Numbered from the stretch's first letter, positions 1-19,034 are shown. The stretch is DNA of 64,000 bases from Ecdyonurus torrentis (GCA_949318235.1 OX439131.1:33913430-33977429), one strand, 5' to 3'. Numbers and translations are program-made. Notes: generated from the sequence alone by a model not told the origin.

Positions 1-530
1 GTATTATTAATGAACTTACCAAAATATTGAAATATAAGGTTTACGTAAAACATTCAATTTTACATCAATACACATTGTGTATTTTTAGATATTTTAGTAA
101 CGAAAGAGAAGAAGAAATTAATATTATTTCAGAGTACTAAAATTACCTACAATATTCATAAAAAAAAATGAAGCCATAGAAATAAAATTTCAAAGACTTA
201 ATTATCCTTGCTTAACCAAAAATATTTTAATATAAAATCTTCTTTTCATCTGGAGTGTTTATTTGCCAAGTATTTTATGTGAAATATTGAATATCAAATT
301 TTTGGTCTTTTGAGGAAAATTTATTATGAAAAAGTTCACCAGCTATGCCAATGCTATGTCCAATAGTATGGCTTTGGTATACTTTTCCCCTTTCAATATA
401 GTCAGTTAGTTGTGTAGCATCATGTTAATTAACTTTTTTCTTAAACCACATAAATAATTTTGAAATGCAATATTTACTATATTAAAAAAAAAAAAAAAAA
501 GTTGATTACTTTTTTGCATTGTGTGTGAAC
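1..530. other. AT-rich non-coding stretch
   Basis: No open frame of note on either strand. The only structure is a 17-base poly(A) run at about 484-500, just before the palindromic element that starts at 535. Confidence 0.7.
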
Positions 531-534
531 TTAA

Positions 535-844
535 AGGCGTAGAACACCTTGAACAAAAATCTCACCTAATATCCTAACATACCTAAATATCAACGTTGGT
601 TTGGCCGGAGTCATTGATTTCTAATTTATTTTCCATTCACAAAATGGCAGATGCGGGTTTATAACGTCACAGCTTGCTTGTTTCCACGCGCGTGAACTAG
701 TGAGCTGTGACGTCACAAACCCGCAGCTGTCATTTTGTGAATGGAAAATAAATTAGAAATCAATGACTCTGGCCACATTAACTTTGATATTAATGTATGT
801 TAGGGTATTAGACATGTTTTTTGTTCAACGCGTGTTCTACGCCT
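535..844. mobile_element. Palindromic MITE with TTAA flanks (family 1, copy a)
   Basis: Terminal inverted repeats AGGCGTAGAACACC... and ...GTTCTACGCCT bound a 310 bp near-palindrome whose arms match over roughly 140 bases each; both contain ATTTATTTTCCATTCACAAA or its complement. TTAA lies at 531-534 and again at 845-848, as expected of a target-site duplication. TTAA duplication is the hallmark of the piggyBac superfamily, so this is probably a non-autonomous piggyBac-type element, although its ends are not ones I can match to a named family. The centre carries CCACGCGCGTGAA and both arms carry an ACGTCAC motif. No coding capacity. A degenerate second copy lies at 48845-49041. Confidence 0.85.
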
Positions 845-848
845 TTAA

Positions 849-1711
849 ATATTTCAATATAAAACAATCAAACTTGCGTAAGTATTTTACTTAGAAACAT
901 AAAATTCTAGGTAACTGATTATAAAATGTAATATTTTGTACTTAACCTATTTAATAAACCTCAATATAATAATATGTTTAGATTTATGAAAGTTTGCAGT
1001 AATGTACTGTACAATAGTATTGACTTGATAATGAAGCTTGCTTTTATAGTTCATCACATTGTATGCATAAATATTAGAAAGTTAAGTAAGTATACGTAAG
1101 CGGCTTAGATGTATGCTTAGCTTTAGTCTTTTTAGACTACATTTGATGTAAAATGTATGCAAACATCTATATATGAGCTTGAGGGATTTTCGAAAAGACT
1201 GTTCGTCCAGTGAAGATAAAAAGTGACTGTGATTTTCATACAAAAACACTTATCTAAAGTTACCGAGTGATACAAAAGCCTTTACCTTTGGGGTACAGAC
1301 ATGGATAAAATGTAGATTACGTCGCAAAATAAGAAAGAAAAAAAATGCTTCTACCAGAAACGTATATTACTATATATATGTGGAGAAAGAAAGTACATAG
1401 GAAGATTTTGGTATTATGGTAATCACAATACCATGCAAATAATACATTAATGTAAAAGTATAGGAATATAATGTAATTTCTAAAATTAGAGTGTGTATTT
1501 TGATTTTTCTTACAAATATTGTAAAATCCTTAATGTATTGAACTGTACTACGTACAAGTACAGCAGGCAAGTATGAATACTAATTTAAAAAGCTTATAGC
1601 GCAAAGAATTTATTAAATGATAAAATTATTTCTTTTAATTTTATACTCTATAATATACTTTTACCAAAAATTTTGTGAGTATGATATACAAGCTGCATTG
1701 AAACTTTTTTT
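849..1711. other. AT-rich non-coding stretch
   Basis: Nothing recognisable. The short open frames here are those expected by chance in AT-rich DNA. Confidence 0.65.
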
Positions 1712-1976
1712 TTGTGTGTGTGGCTTTTCTTTTATTGCTATGCTTTATTGTGTGGTGATCTAACACTAAGACTGTACTCTGGACACACGTGTGGGGAACG
1801 TAGTAATTTATTTATATCAACCGTAAACACTGAAACAAAATTAAGAAATACAGGGACGACATTGGACAGGTCATCGTATATTGTACGTAGCCGCCTCCAC
1901 TCTAGTGGTGTGGTTTGCTTCATAGAAATCTCGAGTGGGGCTAAGCAGGCTTTAGTGGTGGACTCATAAAGATTTT
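1712..1976. other. Higher-complexity island, unassigned
   Basis: This stretch is more GC-rich than its surroundings and is open on both strands: plus frame 1712-1969 and minus frame about 1738-1965, the latter including TPLEWRRLRTIYDDLSNVV. Neither product is recognisable. Being open on both strands points to a repeat or retroposon fragment rather than an exon, but I cannot place it in a family. It is followed directly by a CT array. Confidence 0.3.
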
Positions 1977-1991
1977 ACTTCTTCTCGCTAC

Positions 1992-1992
1992 T

Positions 1993-2054
<62 letters not shown>
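1992..2054. repeat. (CT)n microsatellite
   Basis: Near-pure CT dinucleotides with a few interruptions at the 3' end. Confidence 0.97.
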
Positions 2055-2128
2055 GCTGATAAGTTTTCTTAATATCTCCAATGATATAAAATTCTCAAAC
2101 TAATTTTCAAATTCCAATGATTGAAACA

Positions 2129-2133
<5 letters not shown>

Positions 2134-2202
<69 letters not shown>

Positions 2203-2220
2203 ATATATATATATATATAT
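2134..2220. repeat. (AT)n microsatellite
   Basis: AT dinucleotides interrupted once by a TTTT step near 2200. The apparent peptide of alternating Ile and Tyr is an artefact of the repeat. Confidence 0.97.
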
Positions 2221-2527
2221 ACATAAAAGAATTCATTACTTATCATAAAAACTCATTTTCCATTAACAATGTTTTTTTTAACTTATTAATAATTAACGTA
2301 ATAATCAGTCTCGTGAAAAATCAATAACCAATTATGAATATTATTTTCTGTTAATTATTTTTATAATTAACTAACATAATTATTTTTAGCTCGATGACAT
2401 GCAATAAAATATATTGTGCTATATAGTATCATTATATTAAGGTTATTAAAATTTTATTTCAACATTAAAAGTTTGAAAATAATTATTGCAAAAAGAATAC
2501 TCTTGCGTTATATTATTAATCTTCATT

Positions 2528-2565
2528 TGCTATGAACTACCTGGTCTAATAATAATAATAAAAAC
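2528..2565 (+). mobile_element. Non-LTR retrotransposon 3' tail (family C, copy 1)
   Basis: Contains TGCTATGAACTACCTGGTCT followed by a short (AAT)n run and A's. The same block, TGCTATGAACTGCCTGGGTC, occurs at 38341-38390 and, on the minus strand, at about 5533-5576. Each copy is followed by A-rich or AATAAA-type sequence, as expected of the 3' terminus of a non-LTR element. Only the extreme 3' end is present, consistent with 5' truncation on insertion. Confidence 0.55.
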
Positions 2566-4068
<1,503 letters not shown>

Positions 4069-4556
4069 ACTTATTTCATTTTTCTTTTGTGATTACTTAA
4101 ATATTATCACATAATTATTATTTACCACAAAGTTTTTATTATTTCCTTTTATTTATAAACTTTCTACTTTTATAAGAATATTTTAATGAATTCTTTTAAT
4201 ATCATTTTACATTTTATAAAACTTCTTTATATGCCTAATTTTTTTTTATAACTTCCAGGTGTTTCAATTTTCAATTTTACAGCTTTTTACAACACCAAAA
4301 AATAATATAATATAAAAATATGTTAAAGTATATTATTATACTTTAAAGTTTTATTTATCATCATTATTATTATATATTTTTTTTATTAAAGGCATTACCT
4401 GGAAAAAATGACTTTGAAATGACATATATAGATTTGAAAGAAAAAAAAATGGAATAAGAAAACTTATTTTGTGTGTTTATGTTACTTTTTTCTTAACACG
4501 TAAGGTGTATAAAATTTTGATAGGATGTATATAGAATGTTTTATTACTTTTTTTTT

Positions 4557-4793
4557 ATGACAGTCATATCTCAACTTCCATCAGCATTCGGTGTTTGGAA
4601 TGTGGGTCGCTTCGTCATTCTCTTTTGCACTTCTAGCAATTTTTTTTTATATATTGTATAATATAATGTTTACTAGTTTTGAAAGAAAAAAAATTGCATC
4701 ACAAAGATGGCAAAATTGCATATAGCCTTGTTTAGAGAAGCTTACAGCATTGATCTGGTTGCAGAGATGGAGCTAAATAGAGTCATGTTTTGA
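4557..4793 (+). other. Two short coding-like islands, unassigned
   Basis: First island: a T-rich tract ending in GACAG (AG at 4562-4563) precedes complex sequence. An ATG frame at 4557-4661 reads MTVISQLPSAFGVWNVG and onward. Second island: an ATG frame at 4707-4793 reads MAKLHIALFREAYSIDLV, then AEMELNRVMF and stop. The mix of residues differs from the Lys/Ile/Asn/Phe background produced by AT-rich DNA, but both are short, the first is also open on the other strand, and neither product is recognised. They could be exons, decayed transposon coding sequence or chance. Confidence 0.2.
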
Positions 4794-5532
4794 GGTTAAT
4801 TGCTGTACTGTTAATTTTTTTTTCTTCTTAAATCACTTATTCATGAGACATTTTAAACTCTACCTATTAACTATTCTGTGTCTTAAAAATTTTTTCCATG
4901 TATTGCCATTCTGTATCTTGAATCTTTTTTTTTTCTTTTTCATGTATTGACCTTATTTAAAAACAAACAAAAGAATTTTGGTTTATATTTTTCGAAGTAT
5001 TTTGCATAAATTACTTTAACTACAAGCAATTCAGTTTCTCAATTATGATAGTTTTGAAATTTTAAAAGCCAGTACTACAACTACTATAATAGATCAAATT
5101 AAATATATTATAAAATGAATCTTTTTGAAGTTGATTTATTTTAAAATTGCTTTATTTTTTCTTTTACATATTGTAAAAGATAGAACAAATGCAATATTTT
5201 TATAAAGGTAAAATCTGCAGAAAAAAAAGTGATGAATGATTCTTTACTTTTAGGTATAAGTTATAAGATTGGAGTCGATAAATAAATCTTTACCTTGTTT
5301 GGCAAGAAATAATGGTATTTTATATCCTTTCAATCTTTTTTATCACAAATATTTGATTGCAACATTTATCATAATGTGATAAATTACTTCTTTTACTTTA
5401 ACGGAAATGGTTATCCAAGAAGAAGGAAAAACTCACTATAATTATCATTGACTTTAATAATAATATTACATTCGGGATGATTTACAAAAATAATATGCAC
5501 GTATTATAATTAAAGATATAAGAATAAGATTT
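4794..5532. other. AT-rich non-coding stretch
   Basis: No gene, repeat array or inverted repeat of note. Confidence 0.65.
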
Positions 5533-5576
5533 CTTTATTGACCCAGGCAGCTCATACAGTAACGTATGTTACAACA
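5533..5576 (-). mobile_element. Non-LTR retrotransposon 3' tail (family C, copy 2)
   Basis: Read on the minus strand it is TGTAACATACG..., then GAGCTGCCTGGGTCAATAAA, matching the plus-strand block at 38341-38390. This copy has an intact AATAAA directly after the conserved GGGTC. Confidence 0.55.
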
Positions 5577-5867
5577 AACGTTGGTCTTGTCAACTATTTA
5601 CAATAAATTATAATAAATAAATGTATAAAAATACATACATTGTCGATCAAACAGACTGTCGATATGAAAATAAGTATTTATTTATAGTAAACTACTGTAG
5701 TGACACTCTCATGACTATCTCTGTACAGGAGAAAAATGTTAATTAAATATTAATATTACGTATTAAAATTTTGCATAAAACTCACAAATTTTTGGTAATA
5801 TTTTCTTATTTTTTGTGCACTTTTCTTACTTTTGTGTATAATTTTTCCTTATTTTTGGAGCACAAAG

Positions 5868-6009
5868 TATCGTTATAGATTCGACGATAATATCGTAAAT
5901 TTTTGTTAATCTATAACGATAACGATAACTTTTATAAAACTGTTAATCTATAACGTTTCGATAATCAAATATCGTTATAGTATCGTTATCGTATTTACGA
6001 TAATCGAAC
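5868..6009. mobile_element. ATCGTTATA-rich palindromic cluster, MITE-like
   Basis: The motif ATCGTTATAG and its complement CTATAACGAT recur several times in both orientations, with ATCGTAAAT near one end mirrored by ATTTACGAT near the other. The arrangement is an imperfect inverted repeat of about 140 bp with no coding capacity. It resembles a palindromic MITE core or a degenerate subterminal-repeat array. No clear terminal inverted repeat or target duplication was found, so the limits are approximate. Confidence 0.45.
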
Positions 6010-6277
6010 CCAAGACTGTGAAACTGAAATTCAAACTGAAACTACCCTAGTTCTCTTACCATTAGTTTCTAGATACAATATAATCAACACAATTATTGAA
6101 TATTATATGAATTAAATGATAACTCTTTTAAAGTCTGTTTTAGAATCATAATATTATGTAATATAAGTAATATCTACTTTGTATGTCAACTTTAATAAAA
6201 ATGATTTCATAATAGATCGGTTGCACTCATATTTAAAAGCCACCATTTTGTTGGTCAGGAATACATAGGCCAGCGAA

Positions 6278-6296
6278 TTTTTTTTTTTTTTTTTTT
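6278..6296. repeat. Poly(T) run
   Basis: About 19 consecutive T's. It follows a short non-AT-rich piece (about 6230-6277) that could be a retroposed fragment on the minus strand, but this is not assignable. Confidence 0.8.
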
Positions 6297-6405
6297 AATA
6301 GCAAAAGAAGCTTTAAGTCTCAATCAAAGCCTTATTTCTAGCTTCTAATAAGCTCGAAGAATATGAGAATTTTTTTTCAGTTGAAATAAACTCTTTTTAT
6401 GTTGC

Positions 6406-6460
6406 CTTTGTTGCCCCTATGCTGGACAATGCATTAGGCACCACAAACATGGCAACAAAG
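6406..6460. repeat. 10-bp perfect inverted repeat
   Basis: CTTTGTTGCC at 6406-6415 is mirrored exactly by GGCAACAAAG at 6451-6460, with a 35-base spacer. It lies just upstream of a retrotransposon tail on the opposite strand and may be part of the same insertion or a small hairpin element. Confidence 0.5.
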
Positions 6461-6501
6461 CGCAAGGATGTGCAAGGGGTCTATACTAAATGGTTTTTAG
6501 T

Positions 6502-6556
6502 GAAAGGCCACAAAAGTCATTCACCCACTTACATGGCACTCTGACATATTTTGAAC
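6502..6556 (-). mobile_element. Non-LTR retrotransposon 3' end (family B, copy 1)
   Basis: Minus-strand reading contains ATATGTCAGAGTGCCATGTA, then AGTGGGTGAATGACTTTTG and TGGCCTTT. It aligns with the plus-strand block at 56047-56151, which has AATATGTCAGAGGACCATGT followed by AAGTGGGTGTATACCTTTT. The sequences flanking the loop are complementary (GCCA and TGGC), as in the other copies. No A-rich tail is kept in this copy. Confidence 0.65.
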
Positions 6557-6688
6557 GTGTGCATGATACTTAGCAAAGTATAATTAACTGAAAACATTAA
6601 AATTTATCTTAATGTATGCTGCATGTGGTAACAATAAAACTGTGTGGTCTTAAACTAATATTAATAACAACTGTCAAAATTAATTTAG

Positions 6689-6931
6689 ACTTCATTTAAT
6701 TTTGTTGCACTACAAGTAGATGAAAATACTGACAAGAAGAGAAGGAAACGTACAAGGGAAGTTGAAGCATCGTCACAGTCAATGAGAGAATACGAATGCA
6801 TTCACTTGAATGCACAGAATGTTGCGGGAAATCTCTATTATAATGACGATCGTCAATTGTCTGAAATATCTCGAGAGTATATTAGAGATTCAGCAATGGC
6901 ACATTATTCTTCGTTGTTATCAACTGTATGA
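6689..6931 (+). other. Unassigned open frame, possible exon or decayed coding fragment
   Basis: An 80-codon frame opens after an in-frame TAG at 6686-6688, which could also serve as a splice acceptor (TTTAG), and ends with TGA at 6929-6931. It starts TSFNFVALQVDENTDK, has a strongly basic patch KKRRKRTREVE about residues 15-25, then the segment SMREYECIHLNAQNVAG, and ends HYSSLLSTV. Its composition is unlike translated AT-rich background. The first ATG is internal, leaving 49 codons. A 12-base A-run follows the stop by about 50 bases, which would fit a retroposed transcript end, though no AATAAA is seen. I do not recognise the product and no domain is apparent. It may be an exon, a retrocopy remnant or transposon debris. 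Confidence 0.3.
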
Positions 6932-7293
6932 CGTAAATATAATCATTTTCAAATACAACGATTCATTAAGTAAAAAAAAAAAAATGCATTGTATAGTTTA
7001 ATGATGTACACGTACTTCAGAAAATAGTACTTTATAATTTTAATGATAAAAAAAGAAGTAAAAAATACAAAAGTTTTCAAAGGCAAAAAATAAGCTTCAT
7101 TTGACGCAATACTGTATTTAATAGAAGCTTTTCATGCTATATGATTGATTCTTTATCAACAAGTTCCTTTATTTTATTCTCTATGATTTTACAAATATTT
7201 ATAAGATGTAGCTACATTTTTAGTCGTACTATACGGTTCAATACATATGTTATACTTTTTGCTTATGCTTCCATAACTTTTCACGTTTTTTTC
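6932..7293. other. AT-rich non-coding stretch
   Basis: Contains a 12-base A-run at about 6973-6984. Otherwise nothing recognisable. Confidence 0.6.
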
Positions 7294-10484
<3,191 letters not shown>

Positions 10485-10679
10485 GATATATTCGTAGAAA
10501 GAGTAAATATGGAAAAATGCCAGATATTTGTCTACTGAGGTGTTTTTTTTTCTCAACCTCATTTATATTCCTATGTTTGTGAAAGCTCTTTACGTTCAAT
10601 AAAAAAATTATATGTTTATCTACTTGCCTCATCAAAACATCAGGTTTGATCAAAAATGAACTAAAAATTATATATACGT

Positions 10680-12174
<1,495 letters not shown>

Positions 12175-12214
<40 letters not shown>
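12175..12214. repeat. (AT)n microsatellite
   Basis: About 40 bp of AT dinucleotides. Confidence 0.95.
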
Positions 12215-12221
<7 letters not shown>

Positions 12222-12490
12222 TATGTATAGAAATTTTTCTTAATAGTTTTTTTTTAAACACTTTATAGAATAAAATAAATATTTAAAAGTGTTCGGAAGT
12301 CAAGAGTTTGTTTAAAATGTACCAAAATTTTACAGAATCAAATAGCCTTTGGTCATTTGTATAGTAACTTACTTTTCAGTCTAGCTCTAGATTTTGCAAG
12401 TCTAGACAACTTAAACAAACATTTCTGATGTAAGACATTTATTTTGCGTGCGTGTGTGGTGTGTGTGTGTATAGAGAACTTCTCTATGTA

Positions 12491-12492
<2 letters not shown>

Positions 12493-12550
<58 letters not shown>
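12493..12550. repeat. (AT)n microsatellite
   Basis: About 58 bp of AT dinucleotides, preceded by a short imperfect GT run at about 12448-12470. Confidence 0.95.
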
Positions 12551-12556
<6 letters not shown>

Positions 12557-13556
12557 AACAAATAAAGAATTGAAGAATTTATGTACCAAACGACATAACC
12601 AATAATAATCATGGTGATTTTATTTTTGTCAAATTATCTATTTTTCTTCAACAGTAGATTTGGAACTGAACCAAAATAGAATCTAATTGGGGTCCATTTT
12701 TAAATCAATTTATCTTATTTAGTATTATTTATTATTACTATGTGGGGTAAAAAAATGTATAAACATGAGTTAAAACGATTTATTTTATTCATTATCGTTT
12801 TTTTATGCTGTTGAATTGTTTTTTTTTTATTTTGAGTTTTAAATTTGTAGTAATAGAATCAGATGTTGTTAAATAAAATTTAAAAAGTGTCTTTAAATGC
12901 TTATAGTCTATGATACACTTTTTTTTTAACTTCCAGTTGGAAAGATATCATCACTTATATTGTTATTATAATTATTTTGTTAAATTTTTTAAAATTATTT
13001 ATTATGTAAAATAATACAGTCCTTTCAATGGGCAAAGATACACTGAATTTTATAAACACGTTTTTTTATGATATTAGTTTTCCTAACAGTGTAGACAGTG
13101 GCTATTTAAACTCAGCATCATTATTTGTCTGTCCTTAAGGCAGACACTGCAGTCTTTGAAAATAAAACAATACGAGACAACATCTGTGACACTTCAATGC
13201 CCTTGCAGGGGTGAGCCAGAATAAATCTTTACCGGTAATTTGGTTAGGACTTATCGAATACAATATCAATATCAAAACTAATATCATCAGAATAATAAAA
13301 AGAAGAAAGGTTTCAGTTTTATTATTTGATCAACTACTGTTTGGTATCATTTTGGTACGTTATTTTCTCAAATTTTATAATATTTTTTTATATATCTGAT
13401 TCTAATGATTTATGAGTAATTTTCACATTATTTTAGTTTATTTAAACAAGGATTTAACAATAGATTTTTACCAACAGTTTTTATAGATTTTTATCATTTT
13501 GTAACAAAAATAAATAAAAACTGTCGCACAATAAAAATATTGTATAAATAAAAAAG
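12551..13556. other. AT-rich non-coding stretch with a more complex core
   Basis: No gene recognised. At 13127-13145 lies an imperfect palindrome GTCTGTCCTTAAGGCAGAC within a more complex patch (13090-13220) that also carries AATAAA motifs. A 62-codon frame at 13211-13399 looks like background. Confidence 0.5.
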
Positions 13557-13740
13557 TTTTTTTTTTTTTTTTTTTTTTTTTTACATGAGTCATGTTGTGT
13601 GTTGGGAATTGGTAATATTTTGATATTGAAGCGAGAAAATCGTACTTGAGTAACACGAGACTTAACGTCGCGAGCTGTCCCTAGAGCACCGTGTGCGTGA
13701 CTTGAGCACCGCAGGAAACACAAGCAAAAATCGACTCTTT
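13557..13740 (-). mobile_element. Poly(A)-tailed retroposon-like insertion (SINE-like)
   Basis: Read on the minus strand, a patch of about 150 bp with clearly higher GC content (includes CGGTGCTCAAGTCACGCACA and GACAGCTCGCGACG) runs straight into 26 A's at 13582-13557. A GC-richer body ending in a pure poly(A) is the usual shape of a SINE or short retroposed transcript. I cannot identify RNA polymerase III A and B boxes with confidence, so the source RNA is unknown. An 80-codon minus frame overlaps it but runs into the tail as poly-Lys and is not a convincing protein. Confidence 0.45.
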
Positions 13741-16110
<2,370 letters not shown>

Positions 16111-16245
16111 CTACAAGTATAGTGTTGGTGTGCGCGAGAGGTCAGACTCGGGTAAGAAGAGAGAGAGAGCATTTTCTCCCCTGGGGTGGTAACAAGCAAA
16201 GTCAACAACAACACACAAGAAATTTCCCTGAGGTTGAACTAACAT
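16111..16245 (-). other. Candidate terminal coding exon (minus strand), unassigned
   Basis: A minus frame with an ATG at 16245-16243 runs to TAG at 16113-16111: 44 residues, starting MLVQPQGNFLCVVVDFAC and continuing YHPRGENALSLFLPESDL. Its composition is far from the AT-rich background. The sequence CCTCAG ends at 16228, so an acceptor there would start an exon at 16227 with GGA in frame (phase 0). AATAAA on the minus strand lies at 16103-16098, directly after the stop, as a possible poly(A) signal. Upstream on the same strand, 17509-17556 and 19647-19718 have splice-like borders and the same phase, so the three could be successive exons. A different minus frame of 60 codons overlaps it. The product is not recognised. 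Confidence 0.25.
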
Positions 16246-17508
16246 AAAGTCCAGAGACATAATAAACACGCACTGGAGTTTCTTTGCACTGCAATAATTC
16301 GGAACAATTTAAAATTATTTAAATATATAAAAAATATTAGCTTCTTTCTTTTCTTATTCTCATGGATATTTTTGTTACGTAATACTATCTCTTTAAATCA
16401 TATTAACACGTTCAAAATTATAATGCCTTTGTTATCGACAAAACATTAAATAAATCAGTGTTTAACAAACATGTGTGTGTTTAATGTCACTTTTAATAAT
16501 GCATTGTTGTATAAGTTTATGGTTTGCATAAATATTTGGTCCTTTAATTTACTTTAGAATTTATCTTGACTTTACTACCAAGTACTTTGTTACAATTTAA
16601 TGTTGCTGAAAATTTTTGTTTCTTTTGAAATGTTTTTTATGTTATTCAGTATTATTTAATTTAATTAAAACAATATCTTACATTAACGTTTCATTTTAAA
16701 TTGTATTACACATAATATTTAAAATTTATTTAAATTCTTTTGTTTAGAACTTAATTTAAAAGTCTGTAACAGTTCTCAGTAAAAAAAATATGTCATTTTC
16801 ATATTCTTGACGACTGATGAGATTTTATTTTATGTCGTAAAGTTTAGAGTTTTGGGTTAAATTGACATTTTCTTACAAAAAGTCACTGCTGACGACACGA
16901 AAAGTTTATTTTACGACCAACATTAACTCGATACATCTTGTGAAGAAAATTTTCAACGTTCTTACCCCTGTCCTATAACCTTTTTCCATTACTGTAAATA
17001 AATACATCTGTTTATTGAAAAGAGCACAAAACACAAAATTTACATTTGGAATTCAAAGAAGAAAAATAAACATTATTTTTACCCCAGAGGCTTTGTTGAT
17101 AAAAATTTCAGAACACCTAAAATAGCTTTTAAAAATACTCGAATGATAACATTCGAATACATACTTTCATATTTTTTAGTATTTATATAAATAACAAAGA
17201 GCTGTTCATTGAAAACACTACATAATATGGGAATATGGGAATTTTGAAAAGGAATCTTTTCTATTAAGTTGTCAACAATGTTAATGGGTTACACACATCG
17301 TTATAATAGAACAAAAGCAATTAAGACCTGATCTTGAGGTTTTAAGTTACAGAAAAACAAAAGTGATAAAAAGAAAAGTGGTTAATTGGCCGTTAAGGTT
17401 GATTGGTTTCATGATAAGACTATAACAAGAAAGTGAATGAGAGAAAATTCCGCTTTCATTTAAGAAAAATAAAAAGAAGAAGAAGACGCAAAGATCAATT
17501 CTCCTCAC
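16246..17508. other. AT-rich non-coding stretch
   Basis: No gene or repeat array of note. If the minus-strand exon model is right, this would be an intron. Confidence 0.55.
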
Positions 17509-17556
17509 GTCATGTATTGAAGCGTGATCTGGAAGAGCTTTGCCCATGTTGTATTC
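17509..17556 (-). other. Candidate internal exon (minus strand), unassigned
   Basis: On the minus strand a T-rich tract (TTGTTTTGTGTTTCTTATGG) ends in ACAG at 17557, a good acceptor. The next 48 bases read EYNMGKALPDHASIHD and are followed by GTGAGG, an acceptable donor, at 17508-17503. The length is a multiple of three and both borders fall at phase 0. The plus strand is also open here with a different sensible-looking frame (residues LKRDLEELCPCC), which weakens the case. Product not recognised. Confidence 0.22.
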
Positions 17557-17977
17557 CTGTCCATAAGAAACACAAAACAATCTCTCTATATAGGCAAGTT
17601 CACTTTATCTTTGTAGCTTACCATGTCGCCTATACAATGTCATTTACAACATTAAAAAAGTCTGTATTTTTTTAGAAAAATCAATACTCTTATAATTAGT
17701 TGTCTGGATAGAGCTTTTTAAACAAGATTTAGATGAACAAAAAATTGCTTATGAAATATTTTCTTGTTTATTTTAACTTATTAAAATAAATTCAGATTAC
17801 ATTTATGAATTTTGAACTTATCAGTTTAAAGGTAATATTATTGGATGCCAAAAAAATAAAAATAAATAAAAGGCAGAGTTATGCTGGTATGTGGCAAAAG
17901 GGAGTTTACTAGGATATTTTGGTGGACGTTTGCCAAACTGCCAAAACATCCTAGTACAATGAAACAACTTGAAAGAT

Positions 17978-17980
<3 letters not shown>

Positions 17981-18061
<81 letters not shown>
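17981..18061. repeat. (GA)n microsatellite
   Basis: About 80 bp of GA dinucleotides. The Ser/Leu frames on the minus strand are artefacts. Confidence 0.98.
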
Positions 18062-18063
<2 letters not shown>

Positions 18064-18457
18064 CTTCCTCTTGATAGCATGCCACTCAATCAATACAATC
18101 TCCCTATCACTCTCGTGCATCGATTTCTTTTTATAAACACAACTATGTAGGCCGCATCTCTCCAAAAAAATATATATTAGTGACAAAAAATAGCATTATA
18201 TATTACGTAATCATTAAAGGTATTATTTTATGTACTTTTGGGAACTTTAAACTTCAAAACTACTCATATTAGAAGTTAATTCATAAAATAAACATATGTG
18301 TGTTTACTTCAAATAATAGAAATTTTACTGTAAAAACAAATTAATAAGTTTTGTTGATAATTTTAATTATTATTTTTTAAATGTTAAAAAACATAAGGAG
18401 GTGTCAATTTTTTTTGCAATGCACGATTAAATTGTACATTTTTAATTTTAAGCACAC

Positions 18458-18459
<2 letters not shown>

Positions 18460-18496
<37 letters not shown>
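18460..18496. repeat. (AT)n microsatellite
   Basis: About 37 bp of AT dinucleotides directly before an inverted repeat. Confidence 0.95.
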
Positions 18497-18503
<7 letters not shown>

Positions 18504-18515
18504 TCATAATATCAT

Positions 18516-18636
18516 TGGGTTAGAAAACAAACCGTGTATCTACAAAATCAGCAAAGTTGGAACTCTTAATCTTTTTGAATATAATTTTGAACTTTATAGC
18601 TTTTGTAGATACACAGTTTGTGCTCTAATACAAGGT
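18516..18636. mobile_element. Imperfect palindrome, MITE-like
   Basis: Left arm contains AACCGTGTATCTACAAAA and the right arm TTTTGTAGATACACAGTTTG. The match extends with mismatches over about 45 bases on each side around a 30-base centre. It is non-coding. Neither the exact ends nor a target-site duplication is clear, partly because an AT array abuts the left side. Confidence 0.5.
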
Positions 18637-18738
18637 TTAAAAAAAAATGCATGCGTGGCTTAAAAGTAAAATGTTATTATCTGCTTTAAAAATAGTTAGC
18701 ACTATTTTTTTTTACTACTGTTAAAATTAATTATTCAG

Positions 18739-18741
<3 letters not shown>

Positions 18742-18778
<37 letters not shown>
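18742..18778. repeat. (CT)n microsatellite
   Basis: About 37 bp of CT dinucleotides. Confidence 0.95.
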
Positions 18779-18779
<1 letters not shown>

Positions 18780-19032
18780 AGCGAGTTCTTATTATTTACT
18801 AACATAAAATGTTATTTAAATAGTTTTAGGCTTAAAATTATTCAACAAAAGATCTGAAACAAAGCCGTTGTTGATTACAACAATAACCAAAGATGTTACA
18901 GCAATATCATAATCAAATAAAAAATAAATTATTAGAAAACAAAGAAAATTATAAAAGAAGTTATATAATAAAATAAAAACCTATGGTACTAACCTGTAAA
19001 TAAACATTAGTTCTTAATTGAACACAAAGAAG

Positions 19033-19034
<2 letters not shown>

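Noticed and set aside
5990..6030. GGGTTCGATTA (minus strand) as a tRNA or SINE B box
   Set aside because: No matching A box, no cloverleaf and no acceptor stem could be drawn around it.
13481..13723. 80-codon minus frame MCFLRCSSHAHGALG...
   Set aside because: It runs into the poly(A) tail of the SINE-like insertion as poly-Lys, which explains the open frame better than a gene.
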